Source: Rotaria sp. Silwood1
Lineage: Eukaryota > Rotifera > Eurotatoria > Philodinida > Philodinidae
Length of the DNA: 64,000 bases
Direction of reading: 5' to 3'
NCBI GenBank assembly: GCA_905250075.1
Contig: CAJNOP010000024.1
Span: 182,508-246,507 of the forward strand
Shown: positions 50,397 to 61,849 of the stretch, piece by piece
How positions within the stretch are numbered: position 1 is the first letter of the stretch
Layout of the letters: every line of letters begins with the position of its first letter
Position numbers and translations under genes: made by a program
Notes under the pieces: generated by a model
What the model was told of the DNA's origin: nothing
The model's database searches: none
What the model saw: only the letters and a program-made list of their open reading frames with translations

Positions 50397-53300
50397 ATGA
50401 CGGAAATAATTGGTAATAAAACAAAAAAGACATTTAATCTACTTTTTTTTATTTTTATTTTTTAAATATTGATTTATAAATTTTATTTTCTTTTATCGGA
50501 AAAGATTTATCTCAATTACCCGATCATATAAAAGATTATATATCGAAATTACAAAATGAGAATAATCAATATACAAATGAATTACAATCCTTACAAACTC
50601 AATTAAATAATTTAACAGCTGTTGTAGACTTTGCTGATTCAACTAAAATAGCTGAAATAGCTGATTTAAAACAAAGACATCAACAAGAACTTGCAACAAT
50701 TAATATATTGATGGAAGGTTAATTTCAAATTCATGTTTGAAGATTAAAAAGTTTCTTGTTTTTTTTTTTTTTGTTTTGTATTTGTAGAAACAGTTCGTGA
50801 TCGTGTTGATGATATGCGAGAAAAATATGACAATGAATTAAATATATTAAGACGTAAATTTGAATTATTACAACAAGAAAATTATGAATTAAGATCAAAA
50901 GTTACCGATGAAAAGTAAAATTTTTTTTCTTGTTTTAAATTTGTATTTGTCTTATGTGTTTATGTTTTATGAATAGAGATAGCGTAATAGCAACAATATC
51001 AAGATCATTACGTGATAAATTAACATTAAATCAACCATCAATAGCACAAGAAAATGAAAATCTTGAAGAAGATATGAGAAAAGCACAAGAAAGTACATTA
51101 ATGCTTAAATCAGTTATTATTCCACTTGAAGCAGAAATAGCTCAACTTAAAAGTTTATTAAATCAAGCAAAAGACAAAATTACAGAACTTGAAGAATTAG
51201 TAAGTGTATTTTAAAGAAAAAATAGAAAATCTTCAATAAATTTTATTTCGTTTAAATAAATGTAACTCAACTTCATATGAGTAGAGTCTCGCTAATTTTG
51301 ATTCTGAAGTTGTTGCACCTATCTTCGGGATAATTGTTGAATTTTGATTAGAAAATTTCATTAAAATTACTGGATTCAGAAATTTTGAACTTGATGAACT
51401 CTAGATACAACGCTTGAATCAATAACAATTATGAATCAAAGAGAACTATAATTTCATATACTGTACAAGAAATCTATTGCTTTTCTTTATGACTACTGAT
51501 GAAGGAATCACTCATTTAACTTCATATTAGCTACAAGAAAGTCTTGATATGAATAGAAAAAGCCTAAAAGAATTTGTTCCTATAGGTATTTGACGTCGAA
51601 TTATAGCCGTTCCACTGAATTCTTGATACATACCAAAAATACAAAGTTTCGATCTAAAAGTTTACGAATAAATAAGTCAAATGACCTGTAGAATATACTG
51701 AAATTTTTAGCTGAAAAAGGTATTTTATTGTCGAGATATTGAAATTCCAAAAAAATAGTCATTTGCTACATACATACCATTGATATCGAGTTTACTGAAA
51801 AATTTCAATATTCCCATAGGAATAACATTCTTTTCGGTTGAAACTTGTAGAACCATCGAAATTCTGTAAAACAATTATAACTCTTCTTCAACAATGCATA
51901 GGAACTAATTCTTTTAGACTTTTATTAGTCTCAGCAAGGCATCATTATAGACCCAATATGAGCTCAAGCAACGGGTTTTAGTTTGAGTGATTGCCTCATT
52001 AGACACTGTTATAGGATATTATAAAAAACAGTCAAGTAAATTTGATATTTTCTGATGCATAATACTTGAGTTATTCATAGTTGATTGACTAACAAAGAAG
52101 TTATTTATGATTGTATTGTGTTTCATGAATAAGAATTAATATAAGACATTTTGTAAAGGTCATTCACTCTAATCTATTTTAATGCTCTAATGTAATTCCA
52201 TTAATAAGAAACGAGATTTCAAAGTTCATCCCGCTCCAATCTATAATCTTTAAACAAGCTTTGAAATATAGTACAAGCTTGAAACTCAGAAAATCTAAAC
52301 ACTTTTATTTGTTTTTACAGCCCCGCGAAGTAAAAATATCGTTGCCATCAAATGAACAAGCTAATGATCAACTTTCAGTAAGTGCGCTTCAGTTTTCTTT
52401 TTTTATTTTTAAATATTATTTATTCTAAAATTTAAATTTCAAATGAAATAAATGAAAAAAAAAATTTCTTTTTTGTCTTCTTCATCTTCAAAAAAATCTT
52501 TTTCCATATAATGAATAAACCGACCATGGTTCTGGTACATAAATTAAACTTGATGCATATTTTGTTCTTAATACTTCATCATTCCAAAAGAAACTTGTCC
52601 AAACAGCAACTAATATAATTGTCATATGAAATGTATATAAAAGAAATCGTCCATTAACATCTAAACGATTTCCATTAATAAACCGTTGATAAAGCCACAT
52701 TAAAGTCATAAGAATTGTTGTTACAATAAACAATGGTGTTATTTGTCCTTCTGTAACTAAATACCAATAATATGTTGAATTTAATAAAGCTAATGGCCAA
52801 AATCCTTTTGCATCAATCGTTTTAGATTGTACTGGAACAAATGTACTATTAAAGAAGAGTAAAAAACAAAGAAAATATGGTAAATACCTACAAAGAAAAA
52901 AAAACAAACAAAATCATAAAAATTAATGAAAAAACGATGGAAAAAAAAACATTTTACAAACCACATATAATGACCTAATTCTTCATCATAAAAATAAAGT
53001 AGTTCAAATGAATCAATTAAACTTGGTGGATCAAGTTTTTGCATAATTGGATTTTCTCTTACACTTAAATGTAATTGATAACCATTAAGTACTAAACGAT
53101 GATTTATTGAATCACCAACTAAATGTATACTTGCACCCATAACAAATACAGTCATTAATATTGTAAATAAACTTTGATTAAATTTTCTTGGACTTTTTAA
53201 TATTAAACTTTGTAATATAAATGGTGTTACTACGTTATATATCATATGAAAATAATCTCCAACACTTGGTAAATTTAATGGAAACCATTTAAGAGGAAAT

Positions 53301-56300
53301 ATTAACATAGCTATTGGACGACCAAAATCAAGTATCCAATTTTCAATAGCAAATAATAACCATAGATGCCAATGAAATTGTTCAACATGTTGATTTGAAC
53401 GACGACCAGTCATAAGTTTTGTTTCTTTTGTGTAATATTTAGTTTGTTAAAAATAATAGAAGCGAGTGATATAGAAAGATAGATTATATATCGTTGGTAT
53501 TTTAATACTCGACTTGAAACAATGAGAAAGACAAGCACCTGTTTACGACCTTGAAATAAAACTGATAGACGACGACAAAAAAAAAAGTAATACGATGGTT
53601 TGATTACATGAATATTTTTTATAGGACAAAGAAAAAAGGAATTGTGGGTCATTCGTTATCAGTTATCTTTTTATTTCACCTGTTTGATACTCGATATATC
53701 ATTGACTTAATTTATATACTTTTCTTTATGTTATTAATTATATCATTCGTCATATTTTTATAGAATGACACTTCTTATGAAACCAATAATCAATCAACAA
53801 CATCATCATCAACTGAAACTATTCCATCTGTTAACACATCATCATCCAGCGCTTCTTATGAATTAGTAATTATTCGTCTTAATATACTTTGTGAAAAATT
53901 AAAAAATCAAGTACAAGAATTAACAGTAAAACTGAATGAAAGTAATAAACAATAGTTTGATTTTCATATTTAACTTCTGAACATTTCCATAGGTCAAGCA
54001 GCTGAAAAACATGCAAATAATGAACGAGATAAATATTTACAAATCTATGCTCGTACACATGATCGTTTTGTTGCATTTGAAAAAAAACAATTGAATCAAA
54101 TGCGTCGATTATTAACTGTATTAACATCGGATCAACATAAAGTTTTAGCTGGTAAAAGACTTTTTTTTTCACTCAATGAATTTATATTTCTTATCATTAT
54201 TTCAAATCATTTTACTTTGTGCTTTGAGCGAAATTTGATTGTTTGAAATTATATTATCCTATTGTATTTCCTTCATGTTCTTCTTTCAGAAAATGAAATT
54301 GATCTATTATTGATACAACAAAATTTTTATATTTTATGTTATTTATTTTGTTTCTTTTCATATTTAGAAATTATTGGACCAAAAGAAAAGTCAACTGATT
54401 CATCACAAACACAAAGTTCGATGACAAATATGTCAACTATTAATGAGTCACAATCTTCAAAAGATTCAAACACTATTAATGATGACGATGATACTAAACT
54501 AAGCGCAGCACGTTATCATAAAACTGACACCGATTGGGATGAACTGCTATCACAGGTTTGTTCTACACCAATGAAAGAAAGAGAAAAGATGTTCGTTCTT
54601 ACTTGCCATGATGATAGTTCGAGTGCCTTTACCCTAACTCCGATCTTTTTTTTTCTTTCCTCTATAGTACAGAACGTAGAAAATGATATCTATAGAGAAA
54701 AGAAAAGATGAGCAATAATTATGGACGAGAAGTAACAACATACGAAACCTAAACAATTTAAGGATTCATGTTGTTTTTATAATTTAGATAACTCAAATAA
54801 TGGATTTATCTCAAAAATTTTGTGATAAATGTTCTCAACAACGTGAAGAAAATAATAAATTACGTTTATTAAATACTCAAAAACAAGACGAGAATGTTAA
54901 ATTATTATTTGATTTATCATTAGCTAAAGGTGAATATGAAAAGGAACAACAGATGCGTATACAAATTGAAAAACAATTAGCAGAAACAAATACAATCATT
55001 GATCAAGTAAATATTTAAAAAAAAAGAAAATTTATTTAGAAAGCAAAAAATAACACGAATAAAAAAAAAGATGTCCTTAAAGATTTTCATGATCATTCTA
55101 GACGTTAATAAATATTGAGGGTGAGAATAAGTGTGATACAGCTGCTCTATTTGATCATTTTTCGCTGATTAAAATTGAATTTTTGAACAAAAAGCAAATG
55201 AATTTTTTTTAGTTATCAAATTTAACACAAAAAACTGAAAAAAATGATACAGATTTACGTGATATGAAATTACATTATGATAATTTATTTGCTGAACAAG
55301 TTAATAATATAAAAAAACTTGTTAAAGAACGTGAATTATTACATTTATATATTCAACGATTAGAAATCGAAAATTCATCACTTGTTACAATGACCAATGA
55401 TGATGAAACAGTTAAATTATTAACTTATTCATCACAATCACCAACAACATTTGAAGTATTTACTCTAATAAAAAAAAACAAATTTTAAAAACAACACTTC
55501 TTTTTTTTTTCTTTTATCTTTTAAAGGAAGCATGGGGTTTAATTGTTAAATTGCGTGAACAAATAATTCAACAATTAAAAATGAAAGAAAAATTAAAAAA
55601 TGATATTCAACAATTACAATATAATCATAAAGCTGATATACGTGAAAGAGAACAAATTGAAAATTTACTTAATAGAGATTTGAATACAGCAAAAGATGAA
55701 ATAAGTAAAAAAACAAAAAAAAAAGAATTTTTATTTTTTTTTTTTCTTAAAAATTTTTTTTTCATTCAATAGTTGTTTTACAAAGTCTTCAAACAGAATA
55801 TGAACGTGTTATGAGTTTAAAAAATAATCTTGAAAAACAATTAGATGAACGTGTTAATGAATTAAAAACAACAAAAACTGTAGCGAATTCATTTACAAAT
55901 CAACTTAAAGAAAAACTTGAACAAATTGCTAAAGCAAAGGTACAGATATAAATAAGCACTATTTGTTTATAAAGTTAGAATTGCAGATAGAATTAATCAT
56001 CTTGTTTTTCTTTATTAGGCTCAAGTTGATGATGAAAATGCTGCATTACGTGCACAAATTCAAAAATTAAAAGTTGATTTAGAAAATAATGAATTAGTTC
56101 AACATGATTTTGTTAAACTTTCTCAATCGCTTCAAGTATGTTAGTAAGTTAACGATAAGTTACCTTTTCTTTTCTATTGAATATTTTATTATCAAAGTTA
56201 TATCATTTGTTTATTGGTTTTTTTCTTCTTCTTGTTCAATAGGTACAATTAGAAGAAATTCGAAATTCAGAAAATGAATTACGTTGGCAACCTGAAGAAG

Positions 56301-56628
56301 ATCATGCAGAATGTCAACGTTGTCATTCACCATTTTCTGTCACTTGGCGTAAACATCATTGTCGTAAGTGTTTGTATTTTGTTCTGTTGGAAGAAAAAAA
56401 CTAAGAACTTCGTTTGTTTTTTCTTTAGGTCACTGTGGTAAGTTAAAATTAAATAATTTAATTATAATATCTTCTTTTTTAATAGGTAAAGTCCTATGTA
56501 AAGATTGTACTAATAAAACCGTTCATACTGGTCCACATAATCGCCCCTCTCGTGTATGTGATGTATGTTATACCTTACTTGTCAAAGATTCTCAACCATA
56601 TTTTCATTCTTCTGTACCCGATCTTTAA
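50397..56628 (+). CDS. RABEP1: Rabaptin-5 family Rab effector with C-terminal FYVE finger
   Basis: Sixteen exons give 785 residues: 50397-50412, 50505-50717, 50788-50914, 50977-51199, 52321-52377, 53764-53941, 53993-54151, 54368-54555, 54788-55006, 55213-55455, 55527-55704, 55773-55939, 56019-56135, 56243-56363, 56429-56437, 56486-56628. Rabaptin links Rab5/Rab4 to endosome fusion. Coiled coil dominates. Family landmarks are [26 protein letters not shown] then [35 protein letters not shown] and [21 protein letters not shown] complete FYVE-type finger ends the protein ([37 protein letters not shown]), with intact R-K-H-H-C-R and RVC motifs for PI3P; vertebrate RABEP1 has none. Exon 15 is only 9 nt. 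The exon 8 acceptor at 54367 could be replaced by one at 54289. CLN6 is nested antisense in intron 5. Confidence 0.9.
51499..52000. repeat. Imperfect inverted repeat in RABEP1 intron 4
   Basis: Arms are about 51499-51715 and 51789-52000. GATGAAGGAATCACT pairs with AGTGATTGCCTCATT (51986-52000). CCTAAAAGAATTTGTTCCTA at 51563 pairs with the region 51898-51918. ACTGAAATTTTT near 51700 pairs with 51793-51805. Divergence is about 25-30%. It occupies about half of an unusually long intron (51200-52320). Confidence 0.6.
52488..53413 (-). CDS. CLN6: CLN6 transmembrane ER protein, nested in RABEP1
   Basis: Two exons (52962-53413 and 52488-52887) give 283 residues (human 311). CLN6 is an ER multi-pass protein needed for export of lysosomal enzymes; human loss causes neuronal ceroid lipofuscinosis. 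Conservation is strong: [116 protein letters not shown] and [12 protein letters not shown]. The junction TG|G restores MWY. The whole gene lies in RABEP1 intron 5 (52378-53763) on the opposite strand, so its transcript would be antisense to pre-mRNA of RABEP1. Confidence 0.97.
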
Positions 56629-56906
56629 AATTTTCTGAATTTTTTTTTCAACAATAAGACGACAAGCATTTTCTTCTTCTGCTTTTTTCGTGTCTCTTGT
56701 TTGTGTTGTTTAACTAGTCGTCATTTATTCATAGAGATCTTGTGTTTTTTTTCTTCATTCCGTTTTTTCTCTTTCTTTTTTTTTTTTTTGTTCATTCGAA
56801 CTATATCTGGTGATTGTATGTTAAACGTTGTATTTCTCTTTATTATTTTTTTTTTCTTTGCTTATTAAAAAGAATAAAAACAAAAGCCAATTTAAACATA
56901 AATAAA
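56629..56906. other. Convergent 3' region RABEP1 / DECR2
   Basis: 278 bp between convergent stops, T-rich on the plus strand with AATAAA-like signals near 56871. No gene is seen. Confidence 0.6.
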
Positions 56907-57970
56907 TTATAATTTTGATTTTGTTGCAATACCTTCTTGGCGACTTTTCTTTTCTACTGAACGTGAAAAACTTTCAACAGTTTCACGATCAAGTATTGGT
57001 GGTTTATGAAGCCAATGGGCACCATCATTAACTAATATACTACCTGTTATATTTTGTCCAGCTGATGAACAAAGATAAAGTACTGACATAGCAACATCCC
57101 ATTTAGTTCCTAGTCGTTTTAAAGGTACGGATTCAAGCAATGGATTATTAGAACTATCTGCACCCATTAAAGATCCACCTAATTTCGAAAAACCAGCTGT
57201 ATCTGCAATAGGACCTGGTGCAATACCATTAACACGAATACCATATTCACCCCATTCAAGAGCTAATGATCGAGTAAGAGCATCAATGGCTGCCTTTGCT
57301 GCACAAACATGTGATTGATACCATGTAGCACCATAATGAAGTGTTGCACTTATATTTATAATATTAGCATTTGAGCTTTTACGAAGCTATAAAAAGCGAA
57401 TAGAAGAATGAAAAAACAAAGACTTTTATCGATAAAGAATAATCTACTTCTGGAAATGCTGCACGACACATATTGAACGTGCCTTGTGTATCAATATCAA
57501 GAACAGTTTTAAAACCATTTGGTGAAAGATTTTCTGCTGCACATAGAAAACTAATGAGAAAATCATTTTTTTTTTCAAAATAAATCTTTTTCTTTATTCA
57601 AATCAGCTCACTTTCCAGCTGCTCCATTAATTAAACAATTTAATTTACCAAATTTTTCAACAGTCGATTTTACAGCTCGTACGCCATCTTCCGGTTTTCG
57701 AACATCACCTTGAACACCAAATGCTCGAATTCCTTCGTCAGTTAACGTTTTTTCGGCTAATGTAAGCACCTCTGCTCGTCGTCCCATCATAACAACACTA
57801 CAACCATGTTTCCCTAATTGTCGACAAATTTCGAATCCGATTCCACTTGAACCACCTGTTACAAGAGCTACTTGTTTGTCCATAATATTTGATTTATATG
57901 GTGATTCAACCGACATTGTTCTTTGTAATAAAATTCCTCTAGATAAAATAAATAATGATCTAGAAAACAT
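56907..57970 (-). CDS. DECR2: 2,4-dienoyl-CoA reductase, peroxisomal type (DECR2)
   Basis: Three exons (57612-57970, 57448-57550, 56907-57386) give 313 residues. This NADPH-dependent SDR reduces 2,4-dienoyl-CoA in beta-oxidation of polyunsaturated fatty acids. Seen: the cofactor motif TGGSSGIGF, MGRRAEV, GDVRKPED, LINGAAGNFLCAAENLSPN, FKTVLDIDTQGTFN, a CAAKAAIDALTRSLALEWG helix with the conserved Lys, IRVNGIAPGPI, and GSILVNDGAHW. DECR2 fits better than DECR1. The C-terminus is SKL, a canonical PTS1. The first ATG gives an extra MFSRSLFILSRGILLQRT, an Arg/Ser/hydrophobic segment like a mitochondrial presequence; a second ATG at 57916 gives the short form. A polypyrimidine-CTAG acceptor abuts the first ATG and another precedes the second. 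GTF2H2 ends 43 bp upstream. Confidence 0.94.
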
Positions 57971-58013
57971 CTAGAAAAAAAATTTTCTATTTCATATTTA
58001 TATAGCGTATATT
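57971..58013 (-). promoter_or_regulatory. 43 bp GTF2H2-DECR2 spacer with acceptor at the ATG
   Basis: On the minus strand an AATAAA overlaps the GTF2H2 stop codon. The spacer ends in a T-run followed by CTAG immediately before the DECR2 ATG. There is no room for a usual promoter. The layout suits downstream-cistron maturation by trans-splicing (inference). Confidence 0.55.
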
Positions 58014-59681
58014 TTATTTTAATTGTCCATAACGTATACAACCGGGACATGTAAATATAGTTCCATGTATAAAAAGATCACATTCGAAACAAAAAATATT
58101 TTTACAACTTGTACATTGATATATATTTTTATGTTTTTGTTCATCAAATATATGTTGACATGCAAAACATTTGTTATTTGTTGATTGATCAAGTGTGATT
58201 TCAATAAATTGTTCAATAGGAAATAAAAAATGATATGAACGTGCTAAATGTGGTGCTGATACAAGTGTTAAATGACATATACTACATTCTGTTGGTAATT
58301 CACAATATTTACTCTCACATGTTGGACAAAAATAACCACCTATAGAAAAACCATTTGTTCCACCACGTTGTTCCAAATGACACATACACATTGAAGCTTT
58401 TTCATGTTTTGTACTACTTGTTGTTGTTGATGATATATTTGCATTTGATGTTGTATATGTTCGATATTTTGGAAAACCCATACGTACAAGTGATGATTCA
58501 AATTTATCTAAAGCTGGTAATGGTCGAGAATGAATTTGTAATAATTCTTGAAAATGACTTGAATCCACAATAACATGATATAAACCTAAATGAAAAAGAT
58601 CTTAACACCATCTCGATGGGATTCAAATATGAAACAGCAAGGATGCTGCTAAGGTATTCTTCATCTCTATGATAACTTTTACAAACTAGCGTCTATTATG
58701 CTAACATGCTTGCATCAAGTGCTTCCTTACCTTTAGTATCAACGCATAATTTTCGAAAAATTCGAACTTCAGCTGAAAGACTAATCACTGAACAACGAAT
58801 TTCATTTTCTTTACAAGTCTAAATAGACGAATAAATAAATCAATTAATAAAAAAACGAAAAAAAAATAGTTATACTTTAATTGTTTGTAAAATATTTCCA
58901 GGATCACATGTTGTTAAACAGCCAAGTACAAAAAGCATTTCGCGACTAGAATATTTTGGCATATGTCTACGAAGAAAAATAACTGATTAAAAATATTATC
59001 GTGGTATTTTTTAATAGTTACTTTAACGTTTGTAATCCCATTTCAAGTGCATTTTGTATTGATGCTTCACCTTCACATTCTTGATATTTTAATTGTTCAA
59101 GTAATGCAACATGTGAACGTGGATTACCAGCTAATTCACTTATTTTTTCTGTACGTTTCTTTCGTGTTATTATTATACCAATTTGAGATATTGGATTCGA
59201 ATCAAAATAAAGAAATATAAATTCTTTTAGAAGCTAAAAACAAAAACAAAAATTAAAATAAAGAAACACGGAAAAAAGTTTTTTTTTAATCAACTTCAAT
59301 AGAACAAAATAGTCGGTTTGGTCGCAGATCTTGATCCTTCATTGCATCTGACATATCAAGAACCAAATAGAGATGACGCATCTAGAGCAAAAAAGAAAAC
59401 AATCAAATAAAATCTTAGATTTTTCGAAATAAAGAATTTTCGAACCATGCCAAGGCGAACATTAGGTAATTGTGCCAATTCTTTACGTCGATTTTTTTGA
59501 TTAATAGCATTAATAGTAGCTGTGATTGAACCACTTTCATCTTCTTGAATAACTTCCCTGAAAGAAGAGATAGACAATTGAATTAATAACTTTTATTCAA
59601 CAATTTTTTTTTCTACTATCTTATTTACCAAGTTTTTTCATAACCAGATTCCCAACGATATTGATCATCATTTTCATCCAT
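58014..59681 (-). CDS. GTF2H2: TFIIH core subunit p44 (SSL1)
   Basis: Seven exons (59629-59681, 59446-59557, 59295-59381, 59022-59233, 58876-58966, 58731-58818, 58014-58585) give 404 residues (human 395). p44 is the regulatory partner of the XPD helicase in transcription and nucleotide excision repair. Seen: [20 protein letters not shown], a vWA-like domain starting [97 protein letters not shown] and [12 protein letters not shown]. After an Asn/Ser/Thr-rich insertion come C-terminal Zn-binding segments [28 protein letters not shown] and a RING-like [17 protein letters not shown] with CPGC. All expected domains are present. Confidence 0.96.
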
Positions 59682-60079
59682 GTTTTAGCAATAAATCTAG
59701 AAATTGAATTTTTAATAGACAAATGCAAGTAAAGTTTGCATAAAGAAAAAATTTGATAAATAATTTTCATCTATAACAGAGTAGGTTTACTATCCATAAT
59801 TCACCTAATGTGATAAAATGTACGAACACGATTGTCAAACGCAGAGCGTCGCTAGTAGATAGTGATGATAGAACTAACATTAATTGAAATGTTAAATAAA
59901 TATTAAAATCAAATTCAACTATAATAAAAAAAAGAAAACTTTGTACTCTATAATCAAATAATTGAAATTGTTATTCTTTCTTTTTCTTTTTGAAGGAAAA
60001 TTGAAAACACACGGTTGTTTTAATTACAAAATTCTTTTAAACTGGCTATTAAACCGATCAATAGTCAATAGATAAATAG
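59682..60079. other. Upstream region of GTF2H2
   Basis: About 400 bp of AT-rich sequence between the GTF2H2 start and the AHCY pseudogene. It presumably holds the promoter. No gene is seen. Confidence 0.5.
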
Positions 60080-61075
60080 TATTTACCATCCATAACGGAT
60101 TAAAATGATCATATTGTATCGATCTCAGTAACAATAACTAGTGTATCATAACTAAGTAGTGTGTGTTTTTGCACATCCGTTTCCAACATTACGCCATATT
60201 CAATAACTATTGCTATTTTTCTTTCGATCATGACATCCTAGCCCGTTCGATACCATCAATCCGACTTTGACTATATCCATAATTATTATCAAATTCTAAT
60301 TTTGTTACACTATCATGAACACTAATGACTGGAACTTTTAATTTTTATTGTAAAATAATTTACATAATTTTTTATATCATACTTGCCTAATGTGAATATT
60401 TTTCATGTATAATTCGTGCTAAATTACAACCATCATCCACTTTTTTCAATTTTCAACTTCTATTTTAGAAAATAAATAAATATTTATATATAAGTCACTA
60501 CAAGTAAATTGACCTGAAAAGTATACATTCTATACTTTTTTTTATAATTAAGCTTAAACTCCTGAATTCGTACGGAAATTCAAAAAAAAAACATTGTCAC
60601 TGTTTATCTGATCTATACATCATAGTTTGGCTTCTTCAGTTTCACCTTTCCATGTATAAATCGCTACACGAGTGTTAACTATGCAGCTGCTATATGATCT
60701 TGTGTTGATAATGGATTACAAGAACTCTATTGAACATATAAGAGAATAATTATATCTTAAGACTTTGAAAAGAAAATAATTTTCTTGTGCACCTATAATA
60801 AAAGAAATTTTTTGATCATTATTCCAGTTTGTGCTGTTAAATGTAAACATGCAACAAGATGAATACCTTTCAATGGTTGTTGTGAACCATAAACCTTTCT
60901 CAATCGCATTATTCCTAATATTTCAGCTTTAGCCATAAATAATGCTTTTTTACTCGATTCAGTTAGATTAATATATGCAATTTTATACGATAATTTTTCA
61001 ATGCCATCAATAAATACAAATGGTGTTTGTTCATCATGAAAACGATCCATCAGTTCAGGGTTATCTGTAATAGAA
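60080..61075 (-). pseudogene. AHCY: S-adenosylhomocysteine hydrolase pseudogene
   Basis: Minus-strand fragments follow AHCY in order from its N-terminus to mid-protein. YKIAYINLTESSKKALFMAK, RKVYGSQQPLKGIHLVACLH and LTAQTG lie at about 60825-60990. SCNPLSTQDHIAAA and VAIYTWKGETEEAKL lie at about 60620-60710. DDGCNLARIIHEKYS lies near 60400-60450. [34 protein letters not shown] lie at about 60240-60345. A degraded YGxVGKGCA-like NAD site and VTEIDTI lie near 60110-60200. Frames shift several times and in-frame stops occur, including at the NAD-binding region. The C-terminal half of the enzyme is missing. Intron-like stretches remain between blocks, so it is a decayed genomic copy rather than a processed one. 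SCN and STQD favour AHCY over AHCYL. Confidence 0.88.
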
Positions 61076-61849
61076 ACGATGAAAATATATTCAATTTGGT
61101 ACATTACTTATTGTAAACTACAAAAAAAAAAACATAATTGCTTGCAACTTTTGATGAACTTATATAAAAAAATTTAATAAGATGAAGATAGAAGATTATT
61201 TAGATAAATCCTGAAAAAGTGAATAACTTCATATTAATTTTTCAGCTAACCTAGAACTTACTATAAATTCAGTGACGAAAGTATTAATTCAATACTTAAA
61301 ATTTTCCTATACTTTATGATTTGACTTCAGAAATGAACGCCATGTAGGGATATATCGAGATCAAGAGGGTCAAACTCACTACATCCTTAACTCTAATGCA
61401 TTTGTTAGCCTATTACAAGTTTGAATTCTGTTCGGTTCGGTTTGACAAGCATACGACTTTCACATAAGAAGTTTGAATAGGACCCATTCATTTTGAAAAT
61501 GTCAACTTTTCTAACATTTCCTATTTAGACACATAAATATATGAACAAAGTTTACTTTTTCATATTATGTGTGTGTGATATTTGAATACGAAAACTGATT
61601 TTAAAAATAATCTGCAAACGAAATACGACATTTTATAAAAAGAATTCTTAAACACGAAGAATCCTTGTTGACACTTTCTTTAATCTCAATAGAATCTATC
61701 TAATGAAGTAAAACTTCTCTGATAAGTTTTTTTTGTGAATTTTTCAATGAGTAACATAACTAACTGAAGAAATTTAATCTTTACTTTAATTAACCTATTA
61801 CATTGCTTGAAATAAAAATAAGCCTTATATAATAAACGTAATGTGTACA
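61076..61849. other. Intergenic, no feature recognised
   Basis: About 770 bp of AT-rich sequence between the AHCY pseudogene and the coding remnant near the telomere-like arrays. Nothing is recognised. Confidence 0.5.
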
